A stretch of 64,000 bases of DNA, taken from assembly GCF_018332655.1 (NCBI RefSeq), contig NZ_BOQL01000015.1:1-64000 (forward strand), read 5' to 3'. Numbering within the stretch: position 1 is the first letter of the stretch; the number at the start of each line of letters is the position of its first letter. Shown one piece after another: positions 24,993 through 33,325 of the stretch. Source of the stretch: Actinoplanes auranticolor (lineage in GTDB: Bacteria; Actinomycetota; Actinomycetes; Mycobacteriales; Micromonosporaceae). The position numbers were made by a program, and so were the translations under genes. The notes below the pieces were generated by a model. The model was given only the letters and a program-made list of their open reading frames with translations, was not told the DNA's origin and ran no database searches.

Positions 24993-25009
24993 CCTGACAG
25001 CTTCCTAAC
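24993..25009 (+). promoter_or_regulatory. Candidate response-regulator direct repeat upstream of the efflux operon
   Basis: CCTGAC-AGCTT-CCTAAC is a direct repeat with an 11-bp period, the spacing used by OmpR-family tandem dimers. It lies between the response regulator gene and the efflux adaptor gene, 24 nt before the latter's ATG. Almost the same sequence, CCTGAC-ACGTT-CCTGAC, is found in the same orientation ahead of the lipoprotein gene at 28254-28832. The role is inferred from repetition and position. Confidence 0.6.
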
Positions 25010-25032
25010 GATCTCCGGCGACGCTCGTCGGC

Positions 25033-26268
25033 ATGCATCCGAAGGTTGACTCCCCGACCGAGGTGATCCCCCTCGTCCCGGACCCGCCACCACGGCGGCG
25101 CAGCACGGTGAAGTGGCTGGCCGGAGGCATCGTCGTCGTGATCGCCGCGGTCGCGGCCGGGATCGTGGTGACCCGGCACCGGGCGTCCGGGCAGCCCGCG
25201 GCGCCGGGGCCGTCGGCGGTCGAGACGGTCAAGCTGGAACGCCGGGACCTGTCCACCACCAAGCAGCTGGACGGCAGCATCGGCTTCGGGGCGTCACGCC
25301 CGCTGGCCGGGCACACCGAGGCCACGGTGACCTGGCTACCGGCCGTCGGCGCCACCATCAAGCGGGGCCAGCAGCTGTTCCGCGCGGACGACAAGCCGGT
25401 GTCGCTCTTCTACGGCAGGATGCCGCTCTACCGGCCGATCGCCGGGCGCCAGCTGGTCGGCCGGGACGTGCGGATCGTCGCGGACAATCTGCGGGCGCTG
25501 GGGTACGGCATCGGCAACCAGCCCTCCGTGGGCGAACGAGTGACCCGGACGGAACCCGCCCCCGTGGCATCCGCCGCACCGGCCGCCGGGAAAGCCCCGG
25601 AAACGCCCCCGGCCGCCGCCAAGTCCACGACCGTGAAGGTCAGGAAGGGCGACGGCGTCCTCACCACCGGCCTGATCGCGGCGATCAAGGACTGGCAGCA
25701 GGACCGCGGCCTGCCGGTCACCGGGCGGATCGCGGTCGGCGACGTCGAGGTGCTCCCCGGCGCGATCCGGGTCGACGCGCTGGCCGTCCAGCCCGGCTCC
25801 CCCGCGAACGGCCCGCTGATGTCGGTCACCTCCACCCGCAAGGTCATCACCGTGCCGGCCGAGCTGGGCGACGCCGCCGTCCTGGAACGCGGCAAGGCCG
25901 TCACCGTGACGCTGCCCGACGACCGTACGGTGAAGGCCCGGATCTCCTCGGTGGGCCGGACCCTCGCCGCGCCGGAGGGTGCCGTGGCCGACGGCGAGCC
26001 CACGATGACCGTGGCCGTGACCGTCGACGACCCGAAGGCGATCGCCGACCTGGACTCGGCGGACGTCCGGGTGAACGTGGCCGGCACGACCGTCGAGGAC
26101 GTGCTGGCCGCGCCGATCGAGGCCCTGATCGCGCTGACCGAGGGCGGCTACGCCGTGCAGGGCCCGGGCGGGCTGGTCGCGGTGAAGACCGGGATGTTCG
26201 CCGACGGCTGGGTCGAGATCAGCGGGGCCGGCCTGGACGCGGGCACGGACGTGGTGGTCGCGTCGTGA
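25033..26268 (+). CDS. MacA-like efflux adaptor with peptidoglycan-binding region
   Basis: The protein is 411 residues. A cytoplasmic start (proline- and arginine-rich, PPPRRRS) precedes one membrane helix (about 28-47); the rest is outside. [19 protein letters not shown] and [20 protein letters not shown] are HlyD/MacA-like lipoyl strands. [14 protein letters not shown] and [20 protein letters not shown] match a split peptidoglycan-binding domain, typical of actinobacterial adaptors. [20 protein letters not shown] is the beta-barrel. It overlaps the ATPase gene (GTGA) and forms a three-gene efflux operon divergent from the two-component system. Confidence 0.85.
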   Translation: MHPKVDSPTEVIPLVPDPPPRRRSTVKWLAGGIVVVIAAVAAGIVVTRHRASGQPAAPGPSAVETVKLERRDLSTTKQLDGSIGFGASRPLAGHTEATVTWLPAVGATIKRGQQLFRADDKPVSLFYGRMPLYRPIAGRQLVGRDVRIVADNLRALGYGIGNQPSVGERVTRTEPAPVASAAPAAGKAPETPPAAAKSTTVKVRKGDGVLTTGLIAAIKDWQQDRGLPVTGRIAVGDVEVLPGAIRVDALAVQPGSPANGPLMSVTSTRKVITVPAELGDAAVLERGKAVTVTLPDDRTVKARISSVGRTLAAPEGAVADGEPTMTVAVTVDDPKAIADLDSADVRVNVAGTTVEDVLAAPIEALIALTEGGYAVQGPGGLVAVKTGMFADGWVEISGAGLDAGTDVVVAS

Positions 26269-26954
26269 CAGGGGAACCCGTTCTCCGCGTCCGCGACGCG
26301 GGCATGCGCTATCCCGGCGGAGTGACCGCGCTGGCCGGGGTGAACCTGGACATCGCCCGGGGCGAGATGGTGGCCATCGTCGGCCCCTCCGGGTCCGGCA
26401 AATCCACCCTGCTCAACATCATCGGTACGCTCGACCGCCCCACCACGGGCTCGGTCCGCATCTCCGGGCAGGACGTGGCCACGCTCAGCGACCGCCACCT
26501 GTCGGCCCTGCGAGCACGCGAGATCGGCTTCGTCTTCCAGCAGTTCCACCTCACCGACGGGCTCAGCGCGGCGGAGAACGTGGCCACCGGTCTGCTCTAC
26601 GCCGGGGTGCCCCGCCGGCACCGTGGCGACCGGGCCCGGCACGCGCTGGCCCGGGTCGGTCTGGCCCACCGGGCCGGGCACCGCCCGCACGAGCTGTCCG
26701 GCGGCGAACGGCAGCGGGTGGCGATCGCCCGGGCGCTGGTCAACCAGCCGTCGCTGGTGCTGGCCGACGAGCCGACCGGCGCCCTGGACACCACCAACGG
26801 CCGCGCTGTGCTCAGCCTGCTGCACCGGCTCAACGAGGAGGGCACGACCATCGCGCTGATCACCCACGACCGGGACATCGCGGCGTCCCTGCCACGGCAG
26901 GTCGAGATCCGCGACGGCCGCCTGGTCAGCGACGCCACGGCGGTGCCGCGATGA
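26265..26954 (+). CDS. MacB-type ABC transporter ATPase
   Basis: The protein is 229 residues, from GTG 26265 overlapping the adaptor stop. Walker A is GPSGSGKST (40-48), the Q-loop VFQQFHL, the signature [15 protein letters not shown], Walker [13 protein letters not shown], and the H-loop THD. It belongs to the LolD/MacB class that drives FtsX-like permeases. Such systems move lipoproteins, peptides or antibiotics across or out of the membrane. The stop overlaps the permease start (ATGA). Confidence 0.95.
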   Translation: MTGEPVLRVRDAGMRYPGGVTALAGVNLDIARGEMVAIVGPSGSGKSTLLNIIGTLDRPTTGSVRISGQDVATLSDRHLSALRAREIGFVFQQFHLTDGLSAAENVATGLLYAGVPRRHRGDRARHALARVGLAHRAGHRPHELSGGERQRVAIARALVNQPSLVLADEPTGALDTTNGRAVLSLLHRLNEEGTTIALITHDRDIAASLPRQVEIRDGRLVSDATAVPR

Positions 26955-28207
26955 GCCGGACGGTCCGGACCCGGGCGGCGCGGACCGCAGCGGCCACAAC
27001 CCGGGCGGCGGCGGTCCGGCCGGCCCGGCTGGCCCCGGCGGACCTGCTGGCGCTCGGGATGATCGGCCTGCGGACCCGGCCGGCCCGCGCCGCCCTGTCC
27101 GGGCTGGGCATCGCGATCGGCATCGCCACGATGATCGTGGTGACCGGCATCCCGGCGTCCAGCCAGGCCGCGCTGGTCGACGAGCTCAGCGCCCTGGGCA
27201 CCAACACGCTGCAGGCGATGGCGCTGCCCGACCTGGTGCCGCCGGCCCCGTTGCCGGAGTCGGCGGTGGAGATGGTCCGCCGGATCGGCCCGGTCACCGG
27301 GGCCAGCGCGGTCGCCAACACCCACACCGTGGTACGCCGCAACGACCGCACCGACCCCCGGGACGGTTCCGGGCTGACCGTGCTGGCCGCCCGGATCGAC
27401 CTGCCGCCGATCATCAACGCGCGGGTCCGGGCGGGCACCTGGCTCACCCCGGTCACCGAGAAGTTCCCCGCCGTGGTGCTCGGCTCGGTCGCCGCCGACC
27501 GGCTCGGTGTCACGGGGCTGCCGGCCGGCGTACCGGCACCGCAGGTGGTGATCGCCGACCGCAAGTTCACCGTGGTCGGCATCCTGGCCACCACGCCGCT
27601 GACCCCCGACATCGACCGCTCGGTGCTGGTCGGCTGGCCGTCGGCGAAATCCGAGCTGGCCTTCGACGGCCACCCGACCGTGCTCTACGTGCGCAGCGAC
27701 GAGACGCAGATCGAGGCGGTGCGCGGCGTGCTGCCCGAGACCGTCTCACCGGAGCGGCCCGGCGCGGTGATGATCACCCGGCCGTCCGACGCGCTGGCCG
27801 CCAAGCGGGCGACCGAACGCAGCTTCTCGGTGCTGTTCCTGGCCCTGGCCGGGGTGGCGCTGGTGGTCGGCGGCATCGGGGTGGCCAACACGATGGTCGT
27901 GTCGGTGCTGGAACGGCGCTCCGAGATCGGCCTGCGGCGCGCGCTGGGCGCGACCCGCGGCCAGATCCGCGGGCAGTTCCTCACCGAGTCGGTGGTGCTG
28001 GCCACGGTGGGCGGGCTGGCCGGCACCGCGCTGGGCCTGCTCGCGACCATGGGGTACGCGGCCTGGCAGGACTGGCCCCTGGTGCTGCCCGCCCGCTCAG
28101 CGGCGCTCGGCGTCGGCGGGGCCATCGTCGTCGGGGTGCTGGCGGGGGTGTATCCGTGCGTACGGGCGGCCCGCCTGACCCCGACGCAAGCGCTCGCCAC
28201 CGTCTGA
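26951..28207 (+). CDS. MacB-like FtsX-family permease
   Basis: The protein is 418 residues, with four membrane segments: one near residue 50-70 ([19 protein letters not shown]) and three near the C-terminus. A large extracytoplasmic MacB-periplasmic-core domain lies between them. The final part carries [31 protein letters not shown], the FtsX coupling helix. It begins with an Arg/Ala-rich leader. With the adaptor and ATPase it makes a complete tripartite-like pump adapted to a monoderm cell. It ends before a strong hairpin. Confidence 0.93.
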   Translation: MSRTVRTRAARTAAATTRAAAVRPARLAPADLLALGMIGLRTRPARAALSGLGIAIGIATMIVVTGIPASSQAALVDELSALGTNTLQAMALPDLVPPAPLPESAVEMVRRIGPVTGASAVANTHTVVRRNDRTDPRDGSGLTVLAARIDLPPIINARVRAGTWLTPVTEKFPAVVLGSVAADRLGVTGLPAGVPAPQVVIADRKFTVVGILATTPLTPDIDRSVLVGWPSAKSELAFDGHPTVLYVRSDETQIEAVRGVLPETVSPERPGAVMITRPSDALAAKRATERSFSVLFLALAGVALVVGGIGVANTMVVSVLERRSEIGLRRALGATRGQIRGQFLTESVVLATVGGLAGTALGLLATMGYAAWQDWPLVLPARSAALGVGGAIVVGVLAGVYPCVRAARLTPTQALATV

Positions 28208-28215
28208 ACGCACCC

Positions 28216-28247
28216 GGGGCGGCGGCCGGGGTTCCGACCGCCGCCCC
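28216..28247. terminator. Bidirectional hairpin between converging permease and lipoprotein genes
   Basis: Arms GGGGCGGCGG and CCGCCGCCCC pair perfectly over 10 bp with a 12-nt loop. It lies between the permease stop (28207) and the lipoprotein stop (28254), where both transcripts should end. No T-run is present on either side. Confidence 0.7.
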
Positions 28248-28253
28248 GCCCGG

Positions 28254-28832
28254 CTACTTCTTCAGCTGGGCCGCGGCCTGACGCTCGCACTCGGGCATCA
28301 GATCCAGGCCCTTGCGCACCGAAGGCATGTGGTTCTGCTCCCCGCCGAGGGCGATGTCCACGCCGTTGACGTCCGTGCCGACGTACTTCACGCCCTTTTC
28401 CTTCAGGCACTTGACCACGTCGCGGGCGAAGTCGCGCGCCTCCGGGTTGGCCGGGTCCTTCTCCCACGGTGGCAACGGGTAGTACTGCGGGTTGCAGATC
28501 CGGTCGGCCGCCTCGGCCTTGTCGGCCAGCGCGGCGATCTTCTCGGGGTCCGGCTTCTTGCTGGTGCCGTCCGGGAACCACTCGCTCTTGGGTAGCGCGC
28601 CGTGCTCCTTGAGGCACTTGTTGTACGGCCCGAGCATGGCCTCGAACTCCTCGGGCGTGCCGTCCAGCCGCTCCCGCGGTCGTTCCGGTTTCGGCGCGGT
28701 GGACGCCTGCGCCGCGGGACTGGTCAGGGTGGCCACTTCGGACGACTTGTCGGCGGCCGGCTCGGACGATCCGCAGGCCGACAATGCCGCCAGCGCCACG
28801 ACTGTCACCAGCAGCGGGTGACTTCTCCGCAT
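28254..28832 (-). CDS. Lipoprotein, probable member of the neighbouring two-component regulon
   Basis: The start chosen is ATG 28832 (MRRSHPLLV), with GAGAGAGAGG upstream, giving 192 residues. ALSAC is a clear lipobox (Cys20). A Ser/Ala/Pro/Lys linker leads to a helical domain with two related segments: FEAMLGPYNKCLKEHGALPK and FARDVVKCLKEKGVKYVGTD. These, with two further Cys, suggest disulfides. No enzyme motif is seen. The repeat at 28895-28911 matches the candidate operator of the efflux operon, which ties this lipoprotein to it. It may be a stress sensor or an accessory of the pump. Confidence 0.75.
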   Translation of the reverse strand: MRRSHPLLVTVVALAALSACGSSEPAADKSSEVATLTSPAAQASTAPKPERPRERLDGTPEEFEAMLGPYNKCLKEHGALPKSEWFPDGTSKKPDPEKIAALADKAEAADRICNPQYYPLPPWEKDPANPEARDFARDVVKCLKEKGVKYVGTDVNGVDIALGGEQNHMPSVRKGLDLMPECERQAAAQLKK

Positions 28833-28894
28833 CGGGTTGCCTCTCTCTCCCGCGCCCGGGGCGGTCCCGGGCGCAAGGAGCCTTCCAAGCACAA

Positions 28895-28911
28895 GTCAGG
28901 AACGTGTCAGG
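28895..28911 (-). promoter_or_regulatory. Second candidate response-regulator direct repeat, upstream of the lipoprotein gene
   Basis: On the minus strand this reads CCTGAC-ACGTT-CCTGAC, with the same 11-bp period as the site at 24993-25009 and the same orientation relative to its target. It lies 62 nt before the lipoprotein start and overlaps the stop codon of the ArsR gene upstream. Confidence 0.55.
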
Positions 28912-29261
28912 TTGCCCCTGGGCTCATCGGAATCGCGGTGCGCCCGCAGCTCGGCCAGCAGCCCGTCCCGGTCGGCCAGGACCGCGCCCAGGATGCGGCG
29001 ACCGGCAGCCAGCAGGTCCGCGACGGCGGGCGTGCTGAGGGCGTACCGGACGGGGCCGTCGTCGCGGACGGAGGCGACCACGCCGGCCCGGCGCAGGACG
29101 GCCAGGTGCTGCGACAGGGTGGACGGCTCGACGTCGATCTCGCCCAGGAGGTCGCGGACCGCCAGCGGACCGGCCTGCAGCAGCTCCAGCACCCGGATCC
29201 GTACGGGATGGCCGAGGACGCGGAACATCTCCGCCTTGGCCTGATAGAGCGGTACCGACAC
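28896..29261 (-). CDS. ArsR-family winged-helix regulator (copy 1)
   Basis: The start chosen is GTG 29261 (VSVPLYQAKAEMFRVLGHP), with GTGAGGG 7 nt upstream; an in-frame TTG at 29267 sits too close to that site. It gives 121 residues. The ArsR core is LGHPVRIRVLELLQ, DLLGEIDVEPSTLSQHLAVL (recognition helix) and a wing with VRYAL. No Cys metal site is visible, so it is not an obvious metal sensor. It is closely similar to the protein of 29833-30165, and both flank the roadblock gene. A 10-bp inverted repeat at 29290-29329 is its likely operator. Confidence 0.87.
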   Translation of the reverse strand: MSVPLYQAKAEMFRVLGHPVRIRVLELLQAGPLAVRDLLGEIDVEPSTLSQHLAVLRRAGVVASVRDDGPVRYALSTPAVADLLAAGRRILGAVLADRDGLLAELRAHRDSDEPRGNLTRS

Positions 29262-29289
29262 CAGCAACCCTCACCACTTGCCCGGCACG

Positions 29290-29329
29290 GCAGTTGCCGG
29301 TCTGCCGAGTTGCAAAAATCGGCAACTGC
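29290..29329. promoter_or_regulatory. Inverted repeat upstream of ArsR copy 1
   Basis: GCAGTTGCCG (29290-29299) and CGGCAACTGC (29320-29329) are perfect inverted arms 20 bp apart, with the AT-rich core TTGCAAAAATC between them. It lies 29 nt before the ArsR start and is a natural autoregulatory site. It could also affect the divergent roadblock gene. Confidence 0.6.
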
Positions 29330-29452
29330 ATCCCGTGATGCCCGAGTCTCGCACCGATCGGTGGGCGCTGAGGCGGACACGGAGTCCGACCGGCCCGCGT
29401 CCGGGTCGCTGATCCTCGGTCCGGACAACACACCACGTGGGAGGGGTTACGC

Positions 29453-29824
29453 ATGGCGGAGATGGATGTGGCGCTCAAGGACGCCCTGCAACTGGACGGC
29501 GCGATCGCGGCGGCCATCGTCGACTACACCAGCGGCATGGCCCTCGGCACGGCCGGCGGTGACCGGGGTTTCGACGTCGCTGTCGCCGCGGCGGCCAACA
29601 CGGAGGTGCTGCGGGCCAAGCTGCGCACGATCGACCTGCTGGGGCTGCGCGAGACGATCGACGACATCCTGGTCACGCTCGGCTCGCAGTACCACCTCAT
29701 CCGGCCGGTCACCGGTTCGTCCGGCCAGGGCCTGTTCATGTACCTGGCGCTGAACCGGAACCGCGCGAACCTCGCCATGGCCCGGCACCGGCTCCGGTCG
29801 ATCGAGCGGGCCCTCGAGCTCTGA
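29453..29824 (+). CDS. Roadblock/LC7-domain protein
   Basis: The protein is 123 residues, from ATG 29453 with GTGGGAGGGG upstream. Its pattern is roadblock/LC7: helix (EMDVALKDALQL), strand (AAAIVDYTSGMALGT), long helix (VAVAAAANTEVLRAKLRTI), then strands (DDILVTLGSQYHLIRPV and GLFMYLALN). Such proteins usually act on a Ras-like GTPase (MglA/CvnD type), but none is in the window. It lies between two ArsR genes that point away from it. It is a single-gene unit. Confidence 0.83.
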   Translation: MAEMDVALKDALQLDGAIAAAIVDYTSGMALGTAGGDRGFDVAVAAAANTEVLRAKLRTIDLLGLRETIDDILVTLGSQYHLIRPVTGSSGQGLFMYLALNRNRANLAMARHRLRSIERALEL

Positions 29825-29832
29825 GCGGGCGG

Positions 29833-30165
29833 CTACGTCGGGTCGGCGTGCAGATCCCGGAGCAGCTCGGCCTGACCACTGAGGACCCCGGACAGGATCT
29901 GGCGCGCCACGTACAGCAGCTCGGCGACGTGCGGGCTGGTCAGCGCGTAGTAGACGGTGGATCCTTCGCGCCGGGTGACGACCAGGCCGGCCCGGCGCAG
30001 CACGGCCAGCTGTTGCGAGAGGTGGGCGGGCTCGATGCCGACCTCGGGCAGCATCTCGGCCACGCAGTGCTCGCGCTCGCTGAGCAGCTCCAGCACCCGG
30101 ATGCGCGCCGGATGGCCGAGGGTCTTGAAGAACTCGGCTTTCAACTGGTACAGCGGTCGGCTCAC
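29833..30165 (-). CDS. ArsR-family winged-helix regulator (copy 2), divergent from SulP transporter
   Basis: The start chosen is GTG 30165 (SRPLYQLKAEFFKTLGHP), with GGAAAGG 8 nt upstream; GTGs at 30174 and 30171 overlap that site. It gives 110 residues. The core is LGHPARIRVLELLSE, LPEVGIEPAHLSQQLAVL (recognition helix) and STVYYALTSPHV (wing). One Cys (HCVAEM) is present, not the metal-binding pair. It diverges from the SulP gene; the AT-rich sequence TTGCTTAATTGCTAAAG near 30250 is the likely shared control region. This ArsR-SulP arrangement is common in actinobacteria. Confidence 0.88.
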   Translation of the reverse strand: MSRPLYQLKAEFFKTLGHPARIRVLELLSEREHCVAEMLPEVGIEPAHLSQQLAVLRRAGLVVTRREGSTVYYALTSPHVAELLYVARQILSGVLSGQAELLRDLHADPT

Positions 30166-30316
30166 CGTCACCACCTTTCCACGGCAGCGACCACGGTGGC
30201 GACTGCGGGTCCGGCGGGCACACTCGCCAGTCCTCCTCTCTCTGCCATTTGCTTAATTGCTAAAGTTGGCAAGTCGTGGAGCGGCGGAGCAGTCGCCGGT
30301 GTGGGAAGAGGGTGCC

Positions 30317-32008
30317 GTGGGCCTGAGTGCGCGCTTCGGCGACCTGCTTCCCCAGCGGTCCGACTGGGCCGCGGTGCGGCGCTCACCGCGCGGGGATCTG
30401 ATCGCCGGGCTGACCGTGGCCGTGGTGGCCCTGCCACTGGCGCTGGCCTTCGGGGTCACCTCCGGCCTGGGGGCGCAGGCGGGACTGATCACCGCGATCG
30501 TCGCCGGCGCGGTGGCGGCCGTGTTCGGCGGCTCGAATCTGCAGGTCTCCGGGCCGACCGGGGCGATGACCGTGGTCCTGGTCCCGGTCGTCGCCGAGGT
30601 CGGCGCGGCCGGAGTGCTGATGGTCGGCGCGATGGCCGGGGTCATCCTCGTCGCGCTGGCGGTGGCCCGCCTCGGCCGCTACGTGCGGTACCTGCCCACT
30701 CCGGTGATCGAAGGCTTCACCGCGGGGATCGCTGTGGTCATCGCGCTGCAACAGCTACCGGTTGCCCTCGGGATCGCCGACGCGCACGGCGACAAGGTCT
30801 GGGCGGTGGCCGCCGACGCGGTCGCCCGCTTCGCCCGCCACCCGCACCCGAGTTCCGTCGCGGTGGCCCTGGGCGTCGCGACACTGATGCTGCTCGGCGC
30901 GCGCCGGCGGCCCGGCATGCCGTTCTCCCTGCTGGGCGTCGCCGCCGCCACGGTCCTGGCCGCGACCACCCCATTATCGCTGCCCAGCATCGGTGACCTG
31001 CCCGCCGGCGTACCCGCTCCATCGCTGGCCTTCCTCGACCTCAGCGCCGTGCCGGCACTGCTGCCCGCCGCGGTCGCGGTGGCCGCGCTGGCCGCCCTCG
31101 AGAGCCTGCTGTCGGCCACGGTCGCCGATGCCATGACCGTCAACGAACGCCACGACCCCGACCGGGAGCTTTTCGGTCAAGGGCTGGCCAACCTCGTCTC
31201 CCCCGTTTTCGGCGGTATCCCGGCGACGGCCGCGATCGCCCGCACGGCCGTCAACGTCCGCGCCGGCGCCCGCTCGAAGCTCGCATCGCTGACCCACGCC
31301 GTCGCCCTGGCCGTCATCGTGCTGGCGGCCGCCCCGCTGGTCGAACACATCCCGCTGGCCGCTCTGGCCGGGGTGCTGCTGGCCACCACCGTGCGGATGG
31401 TGGAGGCGGCCTCGCTGCTCGCGCTGGCCCGCTCCACCCGCCGCGACGCCCTGGTGCTCATCCTCACCTTCACCGTCACTGTCGTCTTCGACCTGGTCAC
31501 CGCCGTCGCGGTCGGAATCGCTGTCGCGATCGTGCTGGCCCTGCGCGCCGTGGCGCTGACGGCACGCATCGAGCAGATCCCGCTGGAGCAGGGCGATCAC
31601 AGCGCCGAGGAGCACGCCCTGCTGGCTGAGCACATCGTCGCCTACCGGCTCGACGGACCATTGTTCTTCGGGGCGGCGCACACGTTCCTGATGCAGCTGT
31701 CCGAGATCACCGACGCCCGGGTGGTGATCCTGCGCATGTCACGGGTGTCGACCGTCGACGCCACGGGCGCGCACGTGCTCGGTGATGCGATCGACCGGCT
31801 GCAGCGGCGCGGCATCACCGTGCTGCTCTCCGGCATCGCCGCCGGCCACGAGGAGATTCTGGGCAGGCTCGGCGTCGCCGAGCAGCTGCGCCGCGACGGG
31901 TCCGTCTTTCCCGACACCCCGAGCGCCATCGCGCACGCCCGCAGCCACGTCCTGCGGCACCACAGCAACGACCGGCCACCGCCGTCGACGTCAGCACCCA
32001 CTGCCTGA
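30317..32008 (+). CDS. SulP-family anion transporter with STAS domain
   Basis: The start chosen is GTG 30317, with GGGAAGAGG upstream, giving 563 residues; a TTG at 30257 is less likely. The membrane part (about 30-410) contains the SulP signature GLTVAVVALPLALAFGV and LQVSGPTGAMTVVLVP. It ends with VFDLVTAVAVGIAVAIVLAL. The C-terminal STAS domain (about 425-540) has VVILRMSRVSTVDATGAHVL, where Ser/Thr are possible control sites. Substrates in this family are sulfate, bicarbonate or dicarboxylates; no sulfur genes are nearby. The ArsR gene upstream is the probable regulator. Confidence 0.92.
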   Translation: MGLSARFGDLLPQRSDWAAVRRSPRGDLIAGLTVAVVALPLALAFGVTSGLGAQAGLITAIVAGAVAAVFGGSNLQVSGPTGAMTVVLVPVVAEVGAAGVLMVGAMAGVILVALAVARLGRYVRYLPTPVIEGFTAGIAVVIALQQLPVALGIADAHGDKVWAVAADAVARFARHPHPSSVAVALGVATLMLLGARRRPGMPFSLLGVAAATVLAATTPLSLPSIGDLPAGVPAPSLAFLDLSAVPALLPAAVAVAALAALESLLSATVADAMTVNERHDPDRELFGQGLANLVSPVFGGIPATAAIARTAVNVRAGARSKLASLTHAVALAVIVLAAAPLVEHIPLAALAGVLLATTVRMVEAASLLALARSTRRDALVLILTFTVTVVFDLVTAVAVGIAVAIVLALRAVALTARIEQIPLEQGDHSAEEHALLAEHIVAYRLDGPLFFGAAHTFLMQLSEITDARVVILRMSRVSTVDATGAHVLGDAIDRLQRRGITVLLSGIAAGHEEILGRLGVAEQLRRDGSVFPDTPSAIAHARSHVLRHHSNDRPPPSTSAPTA

Positions 32009-32064
32009 ACGGCGCCACCGGCGCGCCCCGCGTGATGGCCCGAAGGCGGCGCACCCGCCGCCGG

Positions 32065-32405
32065 TCAGGCGACGGGGCCGAGGGCGAAACCGCCGTCCGC
32101 GACGATCTCCGAGCCGTGGCGAAGCGGGTCAGATCCGAGGCGGCGAACAGGATGAAGTCGGCGATCCCCCCGGGTGCCGCCCGGCGCGGAACGGCCAGCG
32201 CACCGACCGGGACGAGCTCGTAGCCGTCCGGGGCCGTAGGCCGGCGGCGTCTCGATGATGCCCGGGTGCACGGCGTTGACCCGGATGCCGTCGCGGACCG
32301 GTTCGCTCGCGGCGGCGCGCATCAGGCCCCGCAGTGCCCACTTGCTGCTGCTGTAGGCGACCAGCCCGGGAGCCGCCGCGAGCCCGGCGACGAAGTTGAC
32401 GTTTA
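32065..32405 (-). pseudogene. 5'-truncated, twice-frameshifted short-chain dehydrogenase remnant
   Basis: Immediately after the stop of the upstream SDR gene, another frame reads VNVNFVAGLAAAPGLVAYSS, then SKWALRG (the Y-x3-K site), RVNAVHPGIIETP, and, after a frame change near 32230, DGYELVPVGALAVPRRAAPG and FILFAASDLTRFAT. A second frame change near 32110 is needed to reach EIVADGGFALGPVA. This is the C-terminal half of a classical SDR similar to 3-alpha-hydroxysteroid dehydrogenases. The cofactor-binding N-terminal half is missing. The upstream SDR belongs to a different subfamily, so this is not its own tail. Confidence 0.78.
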
Positions 32406-33245
32406 CCCAGTGGTGCCGGCGTCGGTCGAGTAGGCGAGGTCCCGGGCCGCTTCGAGGGCCTCGAGGCGGTGGCGCAGAGCCGCGGTCGCCACCTCGTACG
32501 CGTCCGAGCCGAGCGTCAGGCGCAGCGGCGCCTCGGGCAGGTCGGCCGAGGCGATGACGGCCGCGGCGATCTTGACGGGGTCGCCGGGGGCGGGCAGGGG
32601 CGGCAGGTCGCCGGAGAGCATGCGCCGCAGCTGCCCGGACGGTCCGTCGGCGTACTCGGGCAGTGCCTCGCCCAGGACCGCGCCGCCGGCGAAGTTGGTG
32701 CGCGACACGCCGGGCTCGACGATCGTGACGCCGATGCCGAACGGCGCGAGCTCGGCCGCGGAGGACTCCCAGAAGCCCTCGATGCCCCACTTGGTCGCGT
32801 GGTAGAGGCTCATCGCCGGGAAGGCGACCTGGCCGCCGACGCTCGCGATCTGGATGTACCGCCCGCCGCCCTGACGGCGCAGGTGCGGGGTGGCGGCGCG
32901 GGCCAGCTGGATCGAGGCCGTGAGGTTGGTGGCGATCTGCCGGTCGATCTGCTCGTCACTGAGCTCCTCGGGGGCGCCGAAGAGGCCGTAGCCGGCGTTG
33001 GACACGACCACGTCGATGCGGCCGAGCTCGGCGAACGCGCGACCGACCACCTCGCGCAGCGCCGTGGTGTCGGTGACGTCCAGGCTGGCGCGCCACAGCC
33101 GGTCGCCGTGGCGCGCCGCGAGGTCGTCGAGGGTCTGCGGGCGACGGGCGGTGGCGGCGACGCGGTCTCCCCGGTCGAGCAGCTGCTCGGTGAGCCGGCG
33201 GCCGAAACCCGAGGACGTGCCCGTGATGAACCAGGTGCGGGGCAT
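32403..33245 (-). CDS. Short-chain dehydrogenase/reductase
   Basis: The protein is 280 residues, with GGAGGAAGTC before ATG 33245. The cofactor motif is TGTSSGFG (8-15), the structural NAG motif is SNAGYG, and the active site is Ser in QIASVGG with YHATK (Y-x3-K). It belongs to the extended classical group often labelled oxidoreductase with EPGVSRTNFAG. It diverges from the TetR gene at 33326 across two related 20-bp sites and is its likely target. Its stop is fused directly to an SDR remnant. Confidence 0.9.
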   Translation of the reverse strand: MPRTWFITGTSSGFGRRLTEQLLDRGDRVAATARRPQTLDDLAARHGDRLWRASLDVTDTTALREVVGRAFAELGRIDVVVSNAGYGLFGAPEELSDEQIDRQIATNLTASIQLARAATPHLRRQGGGRYIQIASVGGQVAFPAMSLYHATKWGIEGFWESSAAELAPFGIGVTIVEPGVSRTNFAGGAVLGEALPEYADGPSGQLRRMLSGDLPPLPAPGDPVKIAAAVIASADLPEAPLRLTLGSDAYEVATAALRHRLEALEAARDLAYSTDAGTTG

Positions 33246-33259
33246 GACTTCCTCCGTAG

Positions 33260-33320
33260 GTAACTAACTGGATACATTCATCCTGCGTCACCCGGGCCGG
33301 GTAAGCAACCGGATGGTTAC
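33260..33320. promoter_or_regulatory. Two related half-palindromic sites in the SDR-tetR divergent promoter
   Basis: GTAAGCAACCGGATGGTTAC (33301-33320) is a 16/20 palindrome. GTAACTAACTGGATACATTC (33260-33279) matches it at 13 of 20 positions, 41 bp upstream. Both lie in the 80-bp gap between the diverging SDR and TetR genes, so they are good candidates for TetR operators. Confidence 0.65.
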
Positions 33321-33325
33321 GTACG

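Noticed and set aside
32403..33245. SDR with C-terminal extension formed by the remnant downstream
   Set aside because: The TAA at 32403 ends the intact gene, and the remnant belongs to another SDR subfamily in another frame.
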